Source of the DNA: DATKXO01 sp035528995
GTDB taxonomy: Bacteria > Planctomycetota > Phycisphaerae > UBA1845
Direction of reading: 5' to 3'
Assembly: GCA_035528995.1 (NCBI GenBank)
Contig: DATKXO010000355.1
Span: 1-17,106, forward strand
Length of the DNA stretch: 17,106 bases
Position numbers and translations under genes: made by a program. Below the pieces are notes generated by a model. It was not told where the DNA came from, did no database searches, and saw nothing but the letters and a program-made list of their open reading frames with translations. Shown piece after piece: positions 7,701 through 15,692 of this stretch. The first letter of the stretch is position 1. Every line of letters starts with the position of its first letter.

Positions 7701-8694
7701 CGCCGGCTGGAACTGTTCGCCCATTGTCCGCAACACAATCTTGTGGGCGAATGCGGCACCGAACGGCCCGGGACTGGCGCTGGACGTGAACTCGACTGCC
7801 AACGTTTCTTATTCGAACGTCCAGGGAGGCCAGGCGCTGGTTTACGCCGGAACCGGCTGCTCGCTGACATGGGGCACGGGGAATATAAATCTGGATCCGC
7901 TCCTCGATGCGTCCGGTTATTGTCACCTGAAGTCCACCGGGGGGCGATATGATCGCGCGTCGGGGTTGCCGCCGGAGAGTGCCGGTGCGTGGGTGCTGGA
8001 CGGCGTGACGAGTCCGTGTATTGATACGGGCGACCCGCTGTCGGCCTACGCAGTTGAACTTCTGCCGAACGGTGACCGCATCAACATGGGGGCCTGGGGG
8101 AACACGGCCTACGCCTCGAAGCCGGCGGCCGTTGGCGGCCTGGCCTTGGGAGGCACTTCCGCTCCTGCAGATGGCGCGGCGGCCGTCGTCACAGAGGGAG
8201 AGCCTGCCGATGAGACCGTGGGACAGGGAGGCGACGAAGGTGAAGACCAGGGTACCGGCGGTGAGGACAAGGGTACCGGGGGCGATGAGGAGACGGCGGT
8301 GCGGTCGCTCGTGCTGGACGGCCCAGCCCCTCGCTTGGAAAGCACGGACCCCGTGCTGGGCGGGAACCTCGCGGGGCGGACGACGCTCACGCTGACCTTT
8401 GACCGCCCTGTCACCGTCGGCGCGGGGGCCGCCGAGGTCTACGGTGAGACGACGGGCGCCCATGCGGATTACTCCATCACGTATGGCAACGGCAAGCGAA
8501 CGGTTCGCATCGAGTGGGCCTCGCCCCTCCCGGCGGACGCCTACGAGGTGCGCTTGGTCGCCGAGTTTGTTCTGGACGACAAGACCGGTCTGCCGCTGGA
8601 CGGCGAGGTGAGTGACCCGGCCGATCCGGAATCGTTGCCCTCCGGCGACGGCAAGCCGGGTGGCAATGCGGAACTAGAGTTCGAAGCCGAGTGA
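4750..8694 (+). CDS. Secreted double parallel beta-helix protein with permuted insert, IPT and C-terminal Ig-like domains
   Basis: 1314 residues; ATG 4750 follows GGGAAGGGAGAG. Signal peptide about 1-28, cut after TLHA. Two homologous modules start at about 30 and 737 with YVDD.NTSG, GDTV.VA.GTY, GKAITVRS and ATILDGNQAGS, then coils of GGGI.C and PTI..N.I..N. They close with CIDAGDP or CIDTGDP and INMGA.GNT caps. This is the right-handed beta-helix (DUF1565/pectate-lyase-like) fold, with GGG-I repeats like chlamydial Pmp proteins. Residues about 234-415 interrupt module 1 with a different domain (AWESEGWTVVYQ ... ARTQVIYLASEIG ... WTIRMKHTSL). An IPT/TIG-like domain (about 655-735) links the modules. 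Module 2 is followed by an acidic Gly-rich linker (about 1150-1185) and a Big-type Ig domain (about 1190-1285). No catalytic residues are recognised. Probably a carbohydrate-binding or adhesive surface protein. No dockerin, LEPR or PEP-CTERM signal. Confidence 0.87.
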   Translation: MNRRVHWVVSLCLAGALALTGGAGTLHAGTVYVDDSNTSGVEDGTAGHPYNTVQEGINAAAGGDTVEVAEGTYVENIDFNGKAITVRSADPDDPTVVAATILDGNQAGSVVTFQNGEGPDSVLRGLTIRGGQNWAGGGIYCWAASPTITQNTITDNSAEWGGGGIFCVDPSSPLIENNIIRDNVAENEYGWGTGGGIYCTSWFGESSTPTIRDNIIENNVASYSGGGIGCEGNLQVGAWESEGWTVVYQGNVSVTSTGWVVFEFQTPFDYNGTDNLLVDFSYNNDWSLWGEPGWCLASAPGGLRTIWYPGWGDDPLTWSGNLPAPLPSDLVPDVRLGGDSAVTIGTGTGQSEFPLYTWSSSARTQVIYLASEIGGANRISSLALNVAQVPGAPLTRWTIRMKHTSLNACPVSFDLAPTITGNLIKGNVAEGGATGGMAWGGGIYCQLTEAIIEHNRIGENTAGRTQGSGGGIYSNNGASAISNNVIWSNRAGGDTDEGFGRGGGICLDSELEPQPMRNNTVIGNSAGRGGGGGISCTSPHEVSNSILWGNGVDLDGCVATYSCIEDGDPGTGNFSYDPMFADPAADDYHLKSQAGRWDPAANSGAGGWILDSVTSPCIDAGDPASDYGNEPSPNGGRINMGAYGNTAFASKSVPDPVLASVLPDSGPPYTLMKITGSWFGFAEGTVEVAGTPLNILVWSDTEIRCEVPPEATSGPLVVKRLNGVESDPVAFAVTDPTILYVDDDNTSGIENGTLTWPFSTVQRAIRAGTNGDTVQVAAGTYCENINFLGKAITVRSTDPDDPAVVAATILDGNQAGSTVTFNHGEGVSSVLKGFTIRGGSGGIATGYCGGGICCQGASPTIEKNIITGNTALAHGGGIFCYGGAATIQDNRVEANEARWFGGGIACWNSTATVTGNLIWDNTAHWYGGGLFAHGPAAPTVKNNVLTGNTGSEGAGLACLYQCAPLLENNTLAANTAERAGGGLYAGWNCSPIVRNTILWANAAPNGPGLALDVNSTANVSYSNVQGGQALVYAGTGCSLTWGTGNINLDPLLDASGYCHLKSTGGRYDRASGLPPESAGAWVLDGVTSPCIDTGDPLSAYAVELLPNGDRINMGAWGNTAYASKPAAVGGLALGGTSAPADGAAAVVTEGEPADETVGQGGDEGEDQGTGGEDKGTGGDEETAVRSLVLDGPAPRLESTDPVLGGNLAGRTTLTLTFDRPVTVGAGAAEVYGETTGAHADYSITYGNGKRTVRIEWASPLPADAYEVRLVAEFVLDDKTGLPLDGEVSDPADPESLPSGDGKPGGNAELEFEAE
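4834..7260 (+). repeat. Duplicated beta-helix module start, about 300 nt each
   Basis: The DNA at about 4834-5150 and 6955-7260 encodes the same module opening with strong similarity at base level, including the codons for DPDD, ATILDG and NQAGS. The two copies lie about 2.1 kb apart in one gene, separated by the rest of module 1 and the IPT-like domain. The pattern indicates internal gene duplication. Confidence 0.75.
5449..5994 (+). other. Apparently permuted beta-sandwich domain inserted in beta-helix 1
   Basis: This segment encodes residues about 234-415. The part reading GWTVVYQ, GWVVFEFQTPFDYNGTDNLLVDFSYNN and ending VPDVRLGG comes first, and TIGTGT, ARTQVIYLASEIGG and WTIRMKHTSL follows. 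As I know this domain from planctomycete and Bacteroidetes surface proteins, the IGTGT half comes first and the NLLVDFSYNN half second. The halves therefore appear exchanged. The beta-helix pattern (GGGIGCEGN before, LAPTITGNLIKGN after) resumes directly on both sides. Confidence 0.6.
8239..8280 (+). repeat. Tandem 21-nt repeat in acidic linker
   Basis: Two adjacent 21-nt units (8239-8259 and 8260-8280) encode GEDQGTG and GEDKGTG, each with a GGTACC. They form a charged flexible linker between beta-helix 2 and the C-terminal Ig-like domain. Confidence 0.75.
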
Positions 8695-8749
8695 CAGCGA
8701 CGGACTTGAAATGATTGCTGACCTGATAGCGATAGTCGGCCAGCGACGA

Positions 8750-8762
8750 GCACACGGTGTGC
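8750..8762. repeat. Short palindrome upstream of the giant LEPR gene
   Basis: GCACACGGTGTGC is a perfect inverted repeat with a one-base centre in the 100-nt gap between the two large genes, followed by a CCGG-CAAG-CCGG hairpin. It could be an operator or part of an mRNA hairpin. No clear promoter or terminator is seen in the gap, so co-transcription is possible. Confidence 0.35.
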
Positions 8763-8794
8763 GCCGCCGGCAAGCCGGGATCAGAGGATAGACC

Positions 8795-11700
8795 ATGTCC
8801 CCAGCGTCGCACGCGGTGGGCCGGCTTCGAGATCTTTACGGAATCGTGCTGGGCAGGATGCGTGCCCTCAACGAGCGGTCGATGCACCCCCCTCTGGGCC
8901 GTTCGGAGTCCGCGCCACCTGCCATCTTGGAGCATCTTGAGCCGAGGCTGCTATTGAGCGGCACGGTGGAAGAGCAGGCGCTGGAACTCTTCAGCGTCTC
9001 GCCCGCCCTGTTTGTCGAGAACCAGGGCCAGTGGGCGGACGAGACGGTCCGCTACGTCCACCAGGGCGATGGCGCGAATGTTGCCATGACGGACTCGGGG
9101 CCCGTGTTCCAGGTCTTCCGGCAGGACCCCGCCCCCGACGCCGTCCCACCCGCGGATGATCCGGCCATCCCTAGGCCGGACGATCGCCTCTCGCCGGAAG
9201 AAACCGTCACGCAGGTCCTCGAGTTCTCGGCCACGTTTGTGGGGGCAAACACCGTCACGCCCGTGGGTCTCGAGCAGTCGGAGACGCTGTTCAACTACTT
9301 CATCGGCGACCAGGCTAATTGGCGGAGCGAGGTGCCGGGTTACGAGAAGGTGGCCTACGCGGGTCTGTACGATGACATCGACCTGGTGACCTGGGGCCAG
9401 CGGGATTCCTTGAAGTACGAGTTTCACGTCGCGCCGGGGGCGGACTGGTCGGCCATCCAGGTACGCTATGATGGCATCACAGGGCTGTCGATCAACGAAG
9501 CCGGCGACCTGGTCGTGGATTTGGGCGAGGGCTGGGGGAGCCTGACGGACGACGCGCCCTATATCTACCAGGTGATCGACGGCGAGAGGCAAGAGGTGGC
9601 GGGGCGTTTCGTCCTGCTGGATGAGTGGACGTACTCGTTCGAGATCACAGGCGCTTATGACCCCTTACAGGCACTCATCCTCGACCCGGACCTCGCATGG
9701 TCCACCTACCTGGGCGGAAGCGGCTGGGAAGAGGGCGGGGGCATCGCCGTGGACTCTTCCGGCAACATCCTGGTGACGGGGTCCACCTGGTCTCCGGGCT
9801 GGACGAGCGGGGGATTTGACACGACGCTTAACGGCGACTCTGACGCCTTCGTCGTGAAACTCTTTCCCACAGGCGGCCACGTCTGGAGCAGTTACCTGGG
9901 GGGAAGCGGCGACGACAACGGCTACGGCATCGCCGTGGACAGTTCCGGCAACGCCCTGGTGACGGGAACCACGAATTCTTCCGGCTGGGTCTTGGGCGGC
10001 TTCGACACAAGTTACAACGGCGGCGGGGACGCCTTTGTCGTCAAACTCGGCCCCGCGGGGAACCATTTGTGGAGCACGTACCTGGGCGGAAACTCTGAGG
10101 AGAGGGGCAACGGCATCGCGGTGGACGCCGCGGGCAATGCCTTGGTGACAGGGGAAACTTGGTCTTCCGGCTGGGTTTCGGGTGGGTTCGACGTTACGTT
10201 CGGTGGCGACTGTTACGACCCGTTTGTGGCGAAACTCAGCCCCATTGGGAGCCACCTGTGGAGCACATACCTGGGTGGAGACTATGAGGACCTCGGCTAT
10301 TGCGTTTCTGCGGACCCTGGCGGCAATGTCCTAGTGACGGGGTACACCGGCTCCTCCGGCTGGATCTCGGGTGGATTCGATATAGCAGACCCCGGGGGGT
10401 TTGACGCCTTCGTGGTGAAACTTAGTCCCTCCGGCGCGCATCTCTGGAGTAGTTGCCTGGGAGGAAGCGACTGGGACTTCGGCCACGGCATTGCCGTGGA
10501 CGCTTCCGGCGACGTCTTCGTCACGGGAGTTAGCTATTCTTCGGGTTGGGTTTCGGGGGGCTGGGACACGAGTTACAACGGCGGTGGCGATGCCTTTGTC
10601 GCGAAGATTGCCGGCGTGGCGGAACCCTCCGACGCAGGGGACACCTTGTCCTTGGCGGCCAACCTGGGGACGCCGACCGTGGGGGAGATCTTCAGCGCCT
10701 ACGACCAGATCGGCAACGGTTCCTACGGCTCGAAGGACGTGGACCTGTACAAGTTCGTCCTCTCGGCGGCCGGGACGGTGTTGGTGGGCGTCGACGCCCA
10801 GGTCTACGGTTCGGGACTGGACGCGTACCTCCGCCTGTTCAATGCCTCAGGCCAGGAACTCAAGAAGGACGACGACACGAACGGCCGCGATCCGTTCATC
10901 TCGACATACCTTTCGCCCGGGACGTATTATTTCGGGGTCTCGGGTTACGCCAACCGGTACTACAGCCCCAACAGCGCCGGGAGCGGCATCTCCGGCAGCA
11001 CGGGCTTCTACTGGTCTTGGTGCATGAAGGAGACGGAAGGGGGCGGGGGTGGTGGGACGTGGTCTCCCACAATCACCGCCTCGGCGACATACGACGGGGA
11101 CCCTTCGGCATCGGTCTTCGGGCGGTACCTGACGGGGAGCGTCGTACCGGACCTGGTGAACACGTTCACGGCGTACGTCTCTGCGCCGACGGGGTACACG
11201 ACGGCGGCGGTCTGTTTCGACGCGAACTTTAGCGGCATCCTCGATGCGGGGGACTGGACGGATTCGTCCTCAAGCGGCGGCTGGACGTGGGACCTGAACG
11301 TCTCGGACCTCTCGGGCGACAAGACGCTCCGGATCTGGGCCCAGGAGTCGGGGGGAAGTTGGAGCGACGCGGCCGTGTTCAGTCTCAAAACGCTGGCCGC
11401 GCCGTCGTGGATGGACCCGGACCTGACGACGATCACGTTCAGCGCCGCGTCGGGCAAGTATGAGATCGACAGCCTGATCGGGGAGCGGATCGGGGTGGAG
11501 ACGCCGTCGTTCTTCCCGGACTTTATGGAGGGGACCTGGAACGGCGTCTACGCGGGGATTTCGGTCCAGGCGGACATGACCCTCTCGGGCCAGGTGACGA
11601 CGCGCAGCGTCGCTCCGACGGTTGGCTATTCGTTCCTGGGGTTCGAGCAAGCCTACCGCTTCAACCTGGGGACGAGTTTCAGCCGGAGCTACAGCCTGTT

Positions 11701-14700
11701 CCAGATAATCGATCTGTTCCGGGACCCGGCGGGGTACTTCGACAGCGGCGGCGGGTCGTCGGGGCTGACGAACCCCCAAACCGGCGGGCCGACGGTGACG
11801 CTGTCCTACAGCGGGCAGGTGGCGCTGAACAACAACCTCCAGTTCAGCCAGTTCAACGCCAGTTTTGGGATGACCCTGTCGTCGGGGGACGGAAGCCAGT
11901 TTACATTGAACCTGCCGAAGACAGTCTTCCCGATCCCCGGCACGCTCGGCCTGCTCTCGCTGGAGCTGACGCCGCACCTCGGCTGGTCGCCCAGTTTCGA
12001 CGTGGGGATCCAGATGACCCTGGGTAGCGGGGGCCCGGTGTTCCAGAGCGCCTCGCTGAGCGTTGGGGCCACGGGATACGTGGGTGTGACGGGCGAGGTC
12101 TCGGTGCTCGGCGGGGCGGCCAGCGGGGGTGTGGACATCACCGGATCACTGGGGCTGGGCTTCAGCGCCGACTACGGCGGAGGCGGCTGGACCTATTCGA
12201 TCCCGCTCGCGCTGGGGCTGGACATCGACTTCGTCGGCTCACTCCTTTGGGGCACCCTGAACGGGCGGATTGACGTGTACGACTGGGCCTGGACGGGCGA
12301 CCTGTGGAGTTCGGGCGGCGGTTCCATGGGGGCGATGGCGTTCGGCGGGATGCTTGGCGGTGCGGCGCTCTCCGAGGGGAACGGGCCGGACCCGCTCACC
12401 CTGGTGGACGCGGACATGGCCCGGTCGCCTTCGGGCGACATCGCCTATGCCTGGACCGTGCCGAGCCAGGACGGGACGGCCTCGCCGCTGAAGGTCCAGC
12501 GGATGGTCGGGGGCGTGTGGGAGGCGCCGGAGACCCTCATCGACACGGACTATCATCGGGGCAATCCGTCCATCGTCTCGCTGGGGGGTGATCAGTGGAT
12601 GGCGATGTGGTCGCAGAGCAACCTGCCGACGTCTCTACTTGATACGCTGACAGCCGAGACGATCGTCTCGCAGCAGGAGATCTGGTACGCGGTGGGGGAT
12701 TCGAGCGGTTGGGATGCGCCGGTCCGGCTGACGGCGAACAGCACGTGCGACGATTCGCCGGAACTGGTGCGGCTGGACGACGGGCGGGTGCTGGCGGTGT
12801 GGCGGCGGATGAGCGGAATTGATCTGGAGGAGATCGGCGCCAGCAACCTGGTCTGGGCGATCTGGGACGGCGCGGACTGGACGGCGCCGGCCGTCCTGGC
12901 GGACACGGGCGAACAACTCAGCCAGCCGGCCCTGGCGGTGCTGCCGGGCGGCGAAGCAGTGGCCGTGTGGCTCTCGGATGCCTCGGCGGACGGAAGCCAG
13001 GTGACGGTCTGGTCGTCGGCGTTTGACGGCGTGTCGTGGTCGGCGCCACAGGCAATCAGCGACGCAGCACCGGGTAACCGCAACTGGTCGAACGTCGTAG
13101 GACTGTCGGACGGGACGGCTCTGGCGCTCTGGACCGAGGAGAGCGGCGCGGGGGCGATCCTCATGAGTGCCCGGCGGGGCGCCGATGGCACGTGGGGCGG
13201 GCCTGAGGCCGTGACCGACTATCAGCCGGTTGTCGGGAAGCCGGAGGTTGCGGTGGCGGGCAGCACGGTGCACATCGTCTACCACGGCTACGAGGACGAG
13301 AACGAGATCGTGGGACTCAGCCGCGACTTTGCGGACCCCGCGAGCCAGTGGAGCGAACCGGAACTCCTGACACCGGGGGCGGGAGATGCGTGGTGGGCGT
13401 TCGCGGAGGTCGATGCTGCGGACCAGGTGCAGATCCGGTATGTGCTGGAGTCGGCGCTGGAGGATGGTGCGATCGTTCCGCTGGCGGACCTGGAGGTATC
13501 GGCCTCGAGCCTCGCGCTGGACGTCGCGCCGGCGGAGGCGGGTATGCCGAACGTCGTGCTCGTGACAGTGACCAACTCGGGCTGGGCGGCCAGCGACGCG
13601 GCGACCGTCGCCCTGTACGAAGGCGACCCGGGCCTGGGCGGAACGCTCCTGGACACGCAGCCGCTTTCGGCCCTGGCGGTCGGGGCTTCCGAAGAAGTGG
13701 ACTTCTATTGGGTGCCGACCATCGGGAGTCCTGAACTGTGGGCCGTGGTCGATCCGGACGGGACGCTGACCGAGCGGACGACGAGCAACAACGCGGCCAA
13801 CCTTGCGCTTGTGGTTCTTGCGAAGCCGACGCTGGGGCTGGATCCGGCTTCCGACACAGGGACGCTCGGAGACGGGCGAACAATCGACTCAACGCCGATG
13901 GTGACAGGAGAGACAGCGCCTGGGACGACCGTGACCGTGTTTGTGGACTCGCAGGACTCGCCGGTGAGCGAGGGCGTTGTCGTGGGCGGAACCTATTCGC
14001 TGGTCCTGCCGGCCCTTGCGAACGGACCGCACACGATCTGGGCTCAGGCGTACGACAGTGCCGGGAATCCCTCGGTCTTCTCCGAGCCTTTGATCGTCCA
14101 CATCGATGAGGCGGCGCTACCGGCGCCCGAGCCGCCCGGGCTCGCGACCGAGAGCGATGGCGGCCTGGCGGGCGACGGGCTGACGAACGTGGCGCTGCCG
14201 ACCATCGCCGGACAGGCCAAGGCCAACGCAACGGTCGAGGTCTATCTGGATGGGGCCCTTCAGGGAACGGCGACAGCAGACGGAGACGGGGCCTACGCCC
14301 TGCCACTTCCGGAGGCGCTGGCCGAGGGGACTTTCGAGGTGACGGCGGTCCAGACGGACGAGGTGGGGAACGTGTCGCCCGCGTCTTCGCCCTTCTCAGT
14401 GACGGTGAATCTGACGCCGCTGCAGGCCCCCCTGGCGGAGACGATCGCCGACGGGCAAACCCAGCGCTCAACCATCGGCTCGGTGGCGTTCCAGTTCGCC
14501 GAGGGTGTTTTGGTGCCGTCCGCGAGCGGCCTGATCCTGCACAACGACACGACCGGTACGGATGCGGATCTTTCGGGGGCGGTCGTGGAGGGCGAAGGCA
14601 CAAACCAAGTCACCTGGGACTTGTCGGCCGTCAGCCTGGAGGACGGCTACTACACGGGCACCCTTTCGGCCGCGGGGGCAACCGACACTTCCGGAAACCC

Positions 14701-15385
14701 GATAGCCGAGGACTACTCCTTCACCTTCCACGTTCTGAAATGTGACGCCAACGGGGACACCAGGGTGGACGGCGGGGACCTGGCGCTCTGGCAGCAGCAT
14801 TACGATCCCTTGGGGCAGCATGCAAACGATGCGGGCATGGGGGACTGGAACGGCGACGGGAAGATCGACGGCGGCGACCTGGCCCTCTGGCAACAGCGCT
14901 ACAATCCGCTCGGTCTGCCGGCGCCCATGAAAGCCAACGCGACGCCTGTGGTGGCCGAAGCCAAGCCAGCCGTGGCCGAAGTCCAGGTGACTTCCGTCAC
15001 TGAGCCAATGGCCACGCCGCCACTCGCTACGGCCGAGGTAACGGTGGCGTCCCCCGGCTCGGAATCTGCGGGGGTGGACATCCTCGGCTGCGAAATCCTC
15101 TACCTGAGCGACCAAGGCGACGCCAGGAGCGACTTACAATCTCCCACCGGTTGGGAAGTGACACTGCCTCAGGCCGAATGGACCGCGATCACGGCGGCCT
15201 CGATGCCCGAGAGCACCACGCCGGTGCATAACTTCAGTGCCGACGAGACGACGAGCGAAACGGCTCCGTCGCCATCGGCGACAGGCGATCATTTCCCCCA
15301 GGGCGAGTCTGAAGAACTGGGCCTTGGTGATGGCCTGGAGGACGTTCTGGCGCTGCCGGAACTGACGGTGCCGCTTGGAGGGTAG
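8795..15385 (+). CDS. Giant LEPR-XLL multidomain surface protein with two propellers and dockerin
   Basis: 2196 residues; ATG 8795 has AGAGG (8783-8787) upstream. LEPRLLLSG lies at 48-56, with no classical signal peptide. Order: N-terminal domain typical of SBBP proteins (about 62-295, ALFVENQGQW); five SBBP repeats (300-606) with LWSTYLGG, GIAVD and DAFVVKL; PPC-like domain (about 612-745); Gly linker; Ig-like (about 752-865); unrecognised beta-rich block (about 868-1195); a second, sialidase-like six-unit propeller (about 1205-1553); CARDB (about 1560-1672); two bacterial Ig domains (about 1678-1872); Big_5-like (about 1876-1981); dockerin-like pair with loops D1984-D1995 and D2017-D2028; Thr/Pro/Glu-rich tail. 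It has no C-terminal membrane segment, LPXTG or PEP-CTERM. Probably a very large extracellular adhesin or scaffold. The sialidase-like propeller shows no catalytic Arg triad that I could identify. Confidence 0.9.
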   Translation: MSPASHAVGRLRDLYGIVLGRMRALNERSMHPPLGRSESAPPAILEHLEPRLLLSGTVEEQALELFSVSPALFVENQGQWADETVRYVHQGDGANVAMTDSGPVFQVFRQDPAPDAVPPADDPAIPRPDDRLSPEETVTQVLEFSATFVGANTVTPVGLEQSETLFNYFIGDQANWRSEVPGYEKVAYAGLYDDIDLVTWGQRDSLKYEFHVAPGADWSAIQVRYDGITGLSINEAGDLVVDLGEGWGSLTDDAPYIYQVIDGERQEVAGRFVLLDEWTYSFEITGAYDPLQALILDPDLAWSTYLGGSGWEEGGGIAVDSSGNILVTGSTWSPGWTSGGFDTTLNGDSDAFVVKLFPTGGHVWSSYLGGSGDDNGYGIAVDSSGNALVTGTTNSSGWVLGGFDTSYNGGGDAFVVKLGPAGNHLWSTYLGGNSEERGNGIAVDAAGNALVTGETWSSGWVSGGFDVTFGGDCYDPFVAKLSPIGSHLWSTYLGGDYEDLGYCVSADPGGNVLVTGYTGSSGWISGGFDIADPGGFDAFVVKLSPSGAHLWSSCLGGSDWDFGHGIAVDASGDVFVTGVSYSSGWVSGGWDTSYNGGGDAFVAKIAGVAEPSDAGDTLSLAANLGTPTVGEIFSAYDQIGNGSYGSKDVDLYKFVLSAAGTVLVGVDAQVYGSGLDAYLRLFNASGQELKKDDDTNGRDPFISTYLSPGTYYFGVSGYANRYYSPNSAGSGISGSTGFYWSWCMKETEGGGGGGTWSPTITASATYDGDPSASVFGRYLTGSVVPDLVNTFTAYVSAPTGYTTAAVCFDANFSGILDAGDWTDSSSSGGWTWDLNVSDLSGDKTLRIWAQESGGSWSDAAVFSLKTLAAPSWMDPDLTTITFSAASGKYEIDSLIGERIGVETPSFFPDFMEGTWNGVYAGISVQADMTLSGQVTTRSVAPTVGYSFLGFEQAYRFNLGTSFSRSYSLFQIIDLFRDPAGYFDSGGGSSGLTNPQTGGPTVTLSYSGQVALNNNLQFSQFNASFGMTLSSGDGSQFTLNLPKTVFPIPGTLGLLSLELTPHLGWSPSFDVGIQMTLGSGGPVFQSASLSVGATGYVGVTGEVSVLGGAASGGVDITGSLGLGFSADYGGGGWTYSIPLALGLDIDFVGSLLWGTLNGRIDVYDWAWTGDLWSSGGGSMGAMAFGGMLGGAALSEGNGPDPLTLVDADMARSPSGDIAYAWTVPSQDGTASPLKVQRMVGGVWEAPETLIDTDYHRGNPSIVSLGGDQWMAMWSQSNLPTSLLDTLTAETIVSQQEIWYAVGDSSGWDAPVRLTANSTCDDSPELVRLDDGRVLAVWRRMSGIDLEEIGASNLVWAIWDGADWTAPAVLADTGEQLSQPALAVLPGGEAVAVWLSDASADGSQVTVWSSAFDGVSWSAPQAISDAAPGNRNWSNVVGLSDGTALALWTEESGAGAILMSARRGADGTWGGPEAVTDYQPVVGKPEVAVAGSTVHIVYHGYEDENEIVGLSRDFADPASQWSEPELLTPGAGDAWWAFAEVDAADQVQIRYVLESALEDGAIVPLADLEVSASSLALDVAPAEAGMPNVVLVTVTNSGWAASDAATVALYEGDPGLGGTLLDTQPLSALAVGASEEVDFYWVPTIGSPELWAVVDPDGTLTERTTSNNAANLALVVLAKPTLGLDPASDTGTLGDGRTIDSTPMVTGETAPGTTVTVFVDSQDSPVSEGVVVGGTYSLVLPALANGPHTIWAQAYDSAGNPSVFSEPLIVHIDEAALPAPEPPGLATESDGGLAGDGLTNVALPTIAGQAKANATVEVYLDGALQGTATADGDGAYALPLPEALAEGTFEVTAVQTDEVGNVSPASSPFSVTVNLTPLQAPLAETIADGQTQRSTIGSVAFQFAEGVLVPSASGLILHNDTTGTDADLSGAVVEGEGTNQVTWDLSAVSLEDGYYTGTLSAAGATDTSGNPIAEDYSFTFHVLKCDANGDTRVDGGDLALWQQHYDPLGQHANDAGMGDWNGDGKIDGGDLALWQQRYNPLGLPAPMKANATPVVAEAKPAVAEVQVTSVTEPMATPPLATAEVTVASPGSESAGVDILGCEILYLSDQGDARSDLQSPTGWEVTLPQAEWTAITAASMPESTTPVHNFSADETTSETAPSPSATGDHFPQGESEELGLGDGLEDVLALPELTVPLGG
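9692..10631 (+). repeat. Five SBBP propeller repeats
   Basis: The Trp codon of the WS.YLGG/WSSCLGG motif recurs at 9698, 9884, 10070, 10259 and 10445: spacings of 186, 186, 189 and 186 nt, or 62-63 residues per blade. Each unit contains GIAVD.SGN, VTG, SGW.SGGFD and DAFV.KL. The fourth unit differs (CVSADPGGN). Five complete units are visible; a closed propeller would need more blades, perhaps from the N-terminal domain. Confidence 0.85.
14741..14932 (+). repeat. Dockerin-coding segment nearly identical to that of the 3398 gene
   Basis: Positions 14780-14804 are identical over 25 nt to 4301-4325, and the flanking loop codons are also very similar (second loop DWNGDGKIDGGD here, DWNGDGKIDGAD there). 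Both modules have the LALWQQ helix and end in PLGLP. Sharing at DNA level between genes 10 kb apart suggests recent copying or gene conversion. Confidence 0.75.
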
Positions 15386-15432
15386 GTGGCAGGCGTTGGA
15401 TGCGGCCTCTCGGCGTCCGGCGACGGTGGGCA

Positions 15433-15461
15433 TTTTCCCAGATGTTAAGTTGTGCTATATT
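15433..15461 (+). promoter_or_regulatory. Candidate extended -10 promoter for the pseudopilin locus
   Basis: TATATT (15456-15461) is preceded by TGC, an extended -10, in a locally AT-rich patch. The -35 position (TTTTCC, 15433-15438, 17 nt away) is poor. The TGTGCTAT core resembles that of the promoter at 2637-2665. Confidence 0.4.
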
Positions 15462-15477
15462 TCTTTTTAGGCTGGAA

Positions 15478-15499
15478 CAAGCGGAGTTTCGACCGCTTG
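15478..15499 (+). repeat. Hairpin in the leader before the small LEPR-like ORF
   Basis: CAAGCGG (15478-15484) and CCGCTTG (15493-15499) form a perfect 7-bp stem with an 8-nt loop. There is no T-run after it, so it is more likely a 5' leader structure or operator than a terminator. It lies about 15 nt after the expected transcription start and about 40 nt before the ATG at 15543. Confidence 0.5.
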
Positions 15500-15542
15500 C
15501 TGGCGTTTCGGAGGCGGGTCGCCGCTGAGAAGGGGAAACGCA

Positions 15543-15692
15543 ATGAACATGTCACCCGGCTGTTCGGTCATCGAGCCGCTGCGGCTGCGGTTGCTGCCGA
15601 ACGGCTCCGACCGGTCCGGTTCGAAGGACGTGCGGCGGAGGCCGCGACAATTCTCGGAGTCACAGGATCAGGAACAATTCCAAGGTGCGTGA
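15543..15692 (+). CDS. 49-residue ORF resembling an eroded LEPR-XLL leader
   Basis: ATG 15543 follows GAAGGGG. The product begins MNMSPGCSVIEPLRLRLLPN, clearly related to the start of the LEPR-XLL gene at 1377 (MNMSPSRSVF EPLEPRLLLDG). By my count 50 of the first 63 nt are the same. The invariant LEPR core has become LRLR, so the motif is lost. The remaining residues are charged and of low complexity (SKDVRRRPRQ, QDQEQFQ), with no surface domain. The stop TGA (15690-15692) overlaps the ATG of the pseudopilin gene by one base, the arrangement used in translational coupling. It may be a decayed gene start reused as an upstream coupling ORF, or a plain pseudogene. Confidence 0.6.
   Translation: MNMSPGCSVIEPLRLRLLPNGSDRSGSKDVRRRPRQFSESQDQEQFQGA

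Noticed and set aside
7009..8463. 484-codon open frame on the minus strand
   Set aside because: It lies wholly opposite the beta-helix gene, is Arg-rich with no domain, and is a typical high-GC shadow frame.
12391..13461. Active sialidase in the second propeller
   Set aside because: The blades are sialidase-like in pattern, but the Arg triad and Asp boxes could not be identified.
13317..14603. 428-codon open frame on the minus strand
   Set aside because: Opposite the giant LEPR gene; composition is Pro/Arg/Ser low complexity, as expected from antisense of GC-rich coding DNA.
15386..15432. Intrinsic terminator after the giant gene
   Set aside because: Only short, weak stems (for example CGTC/GACG) and no T-run directly following were found.
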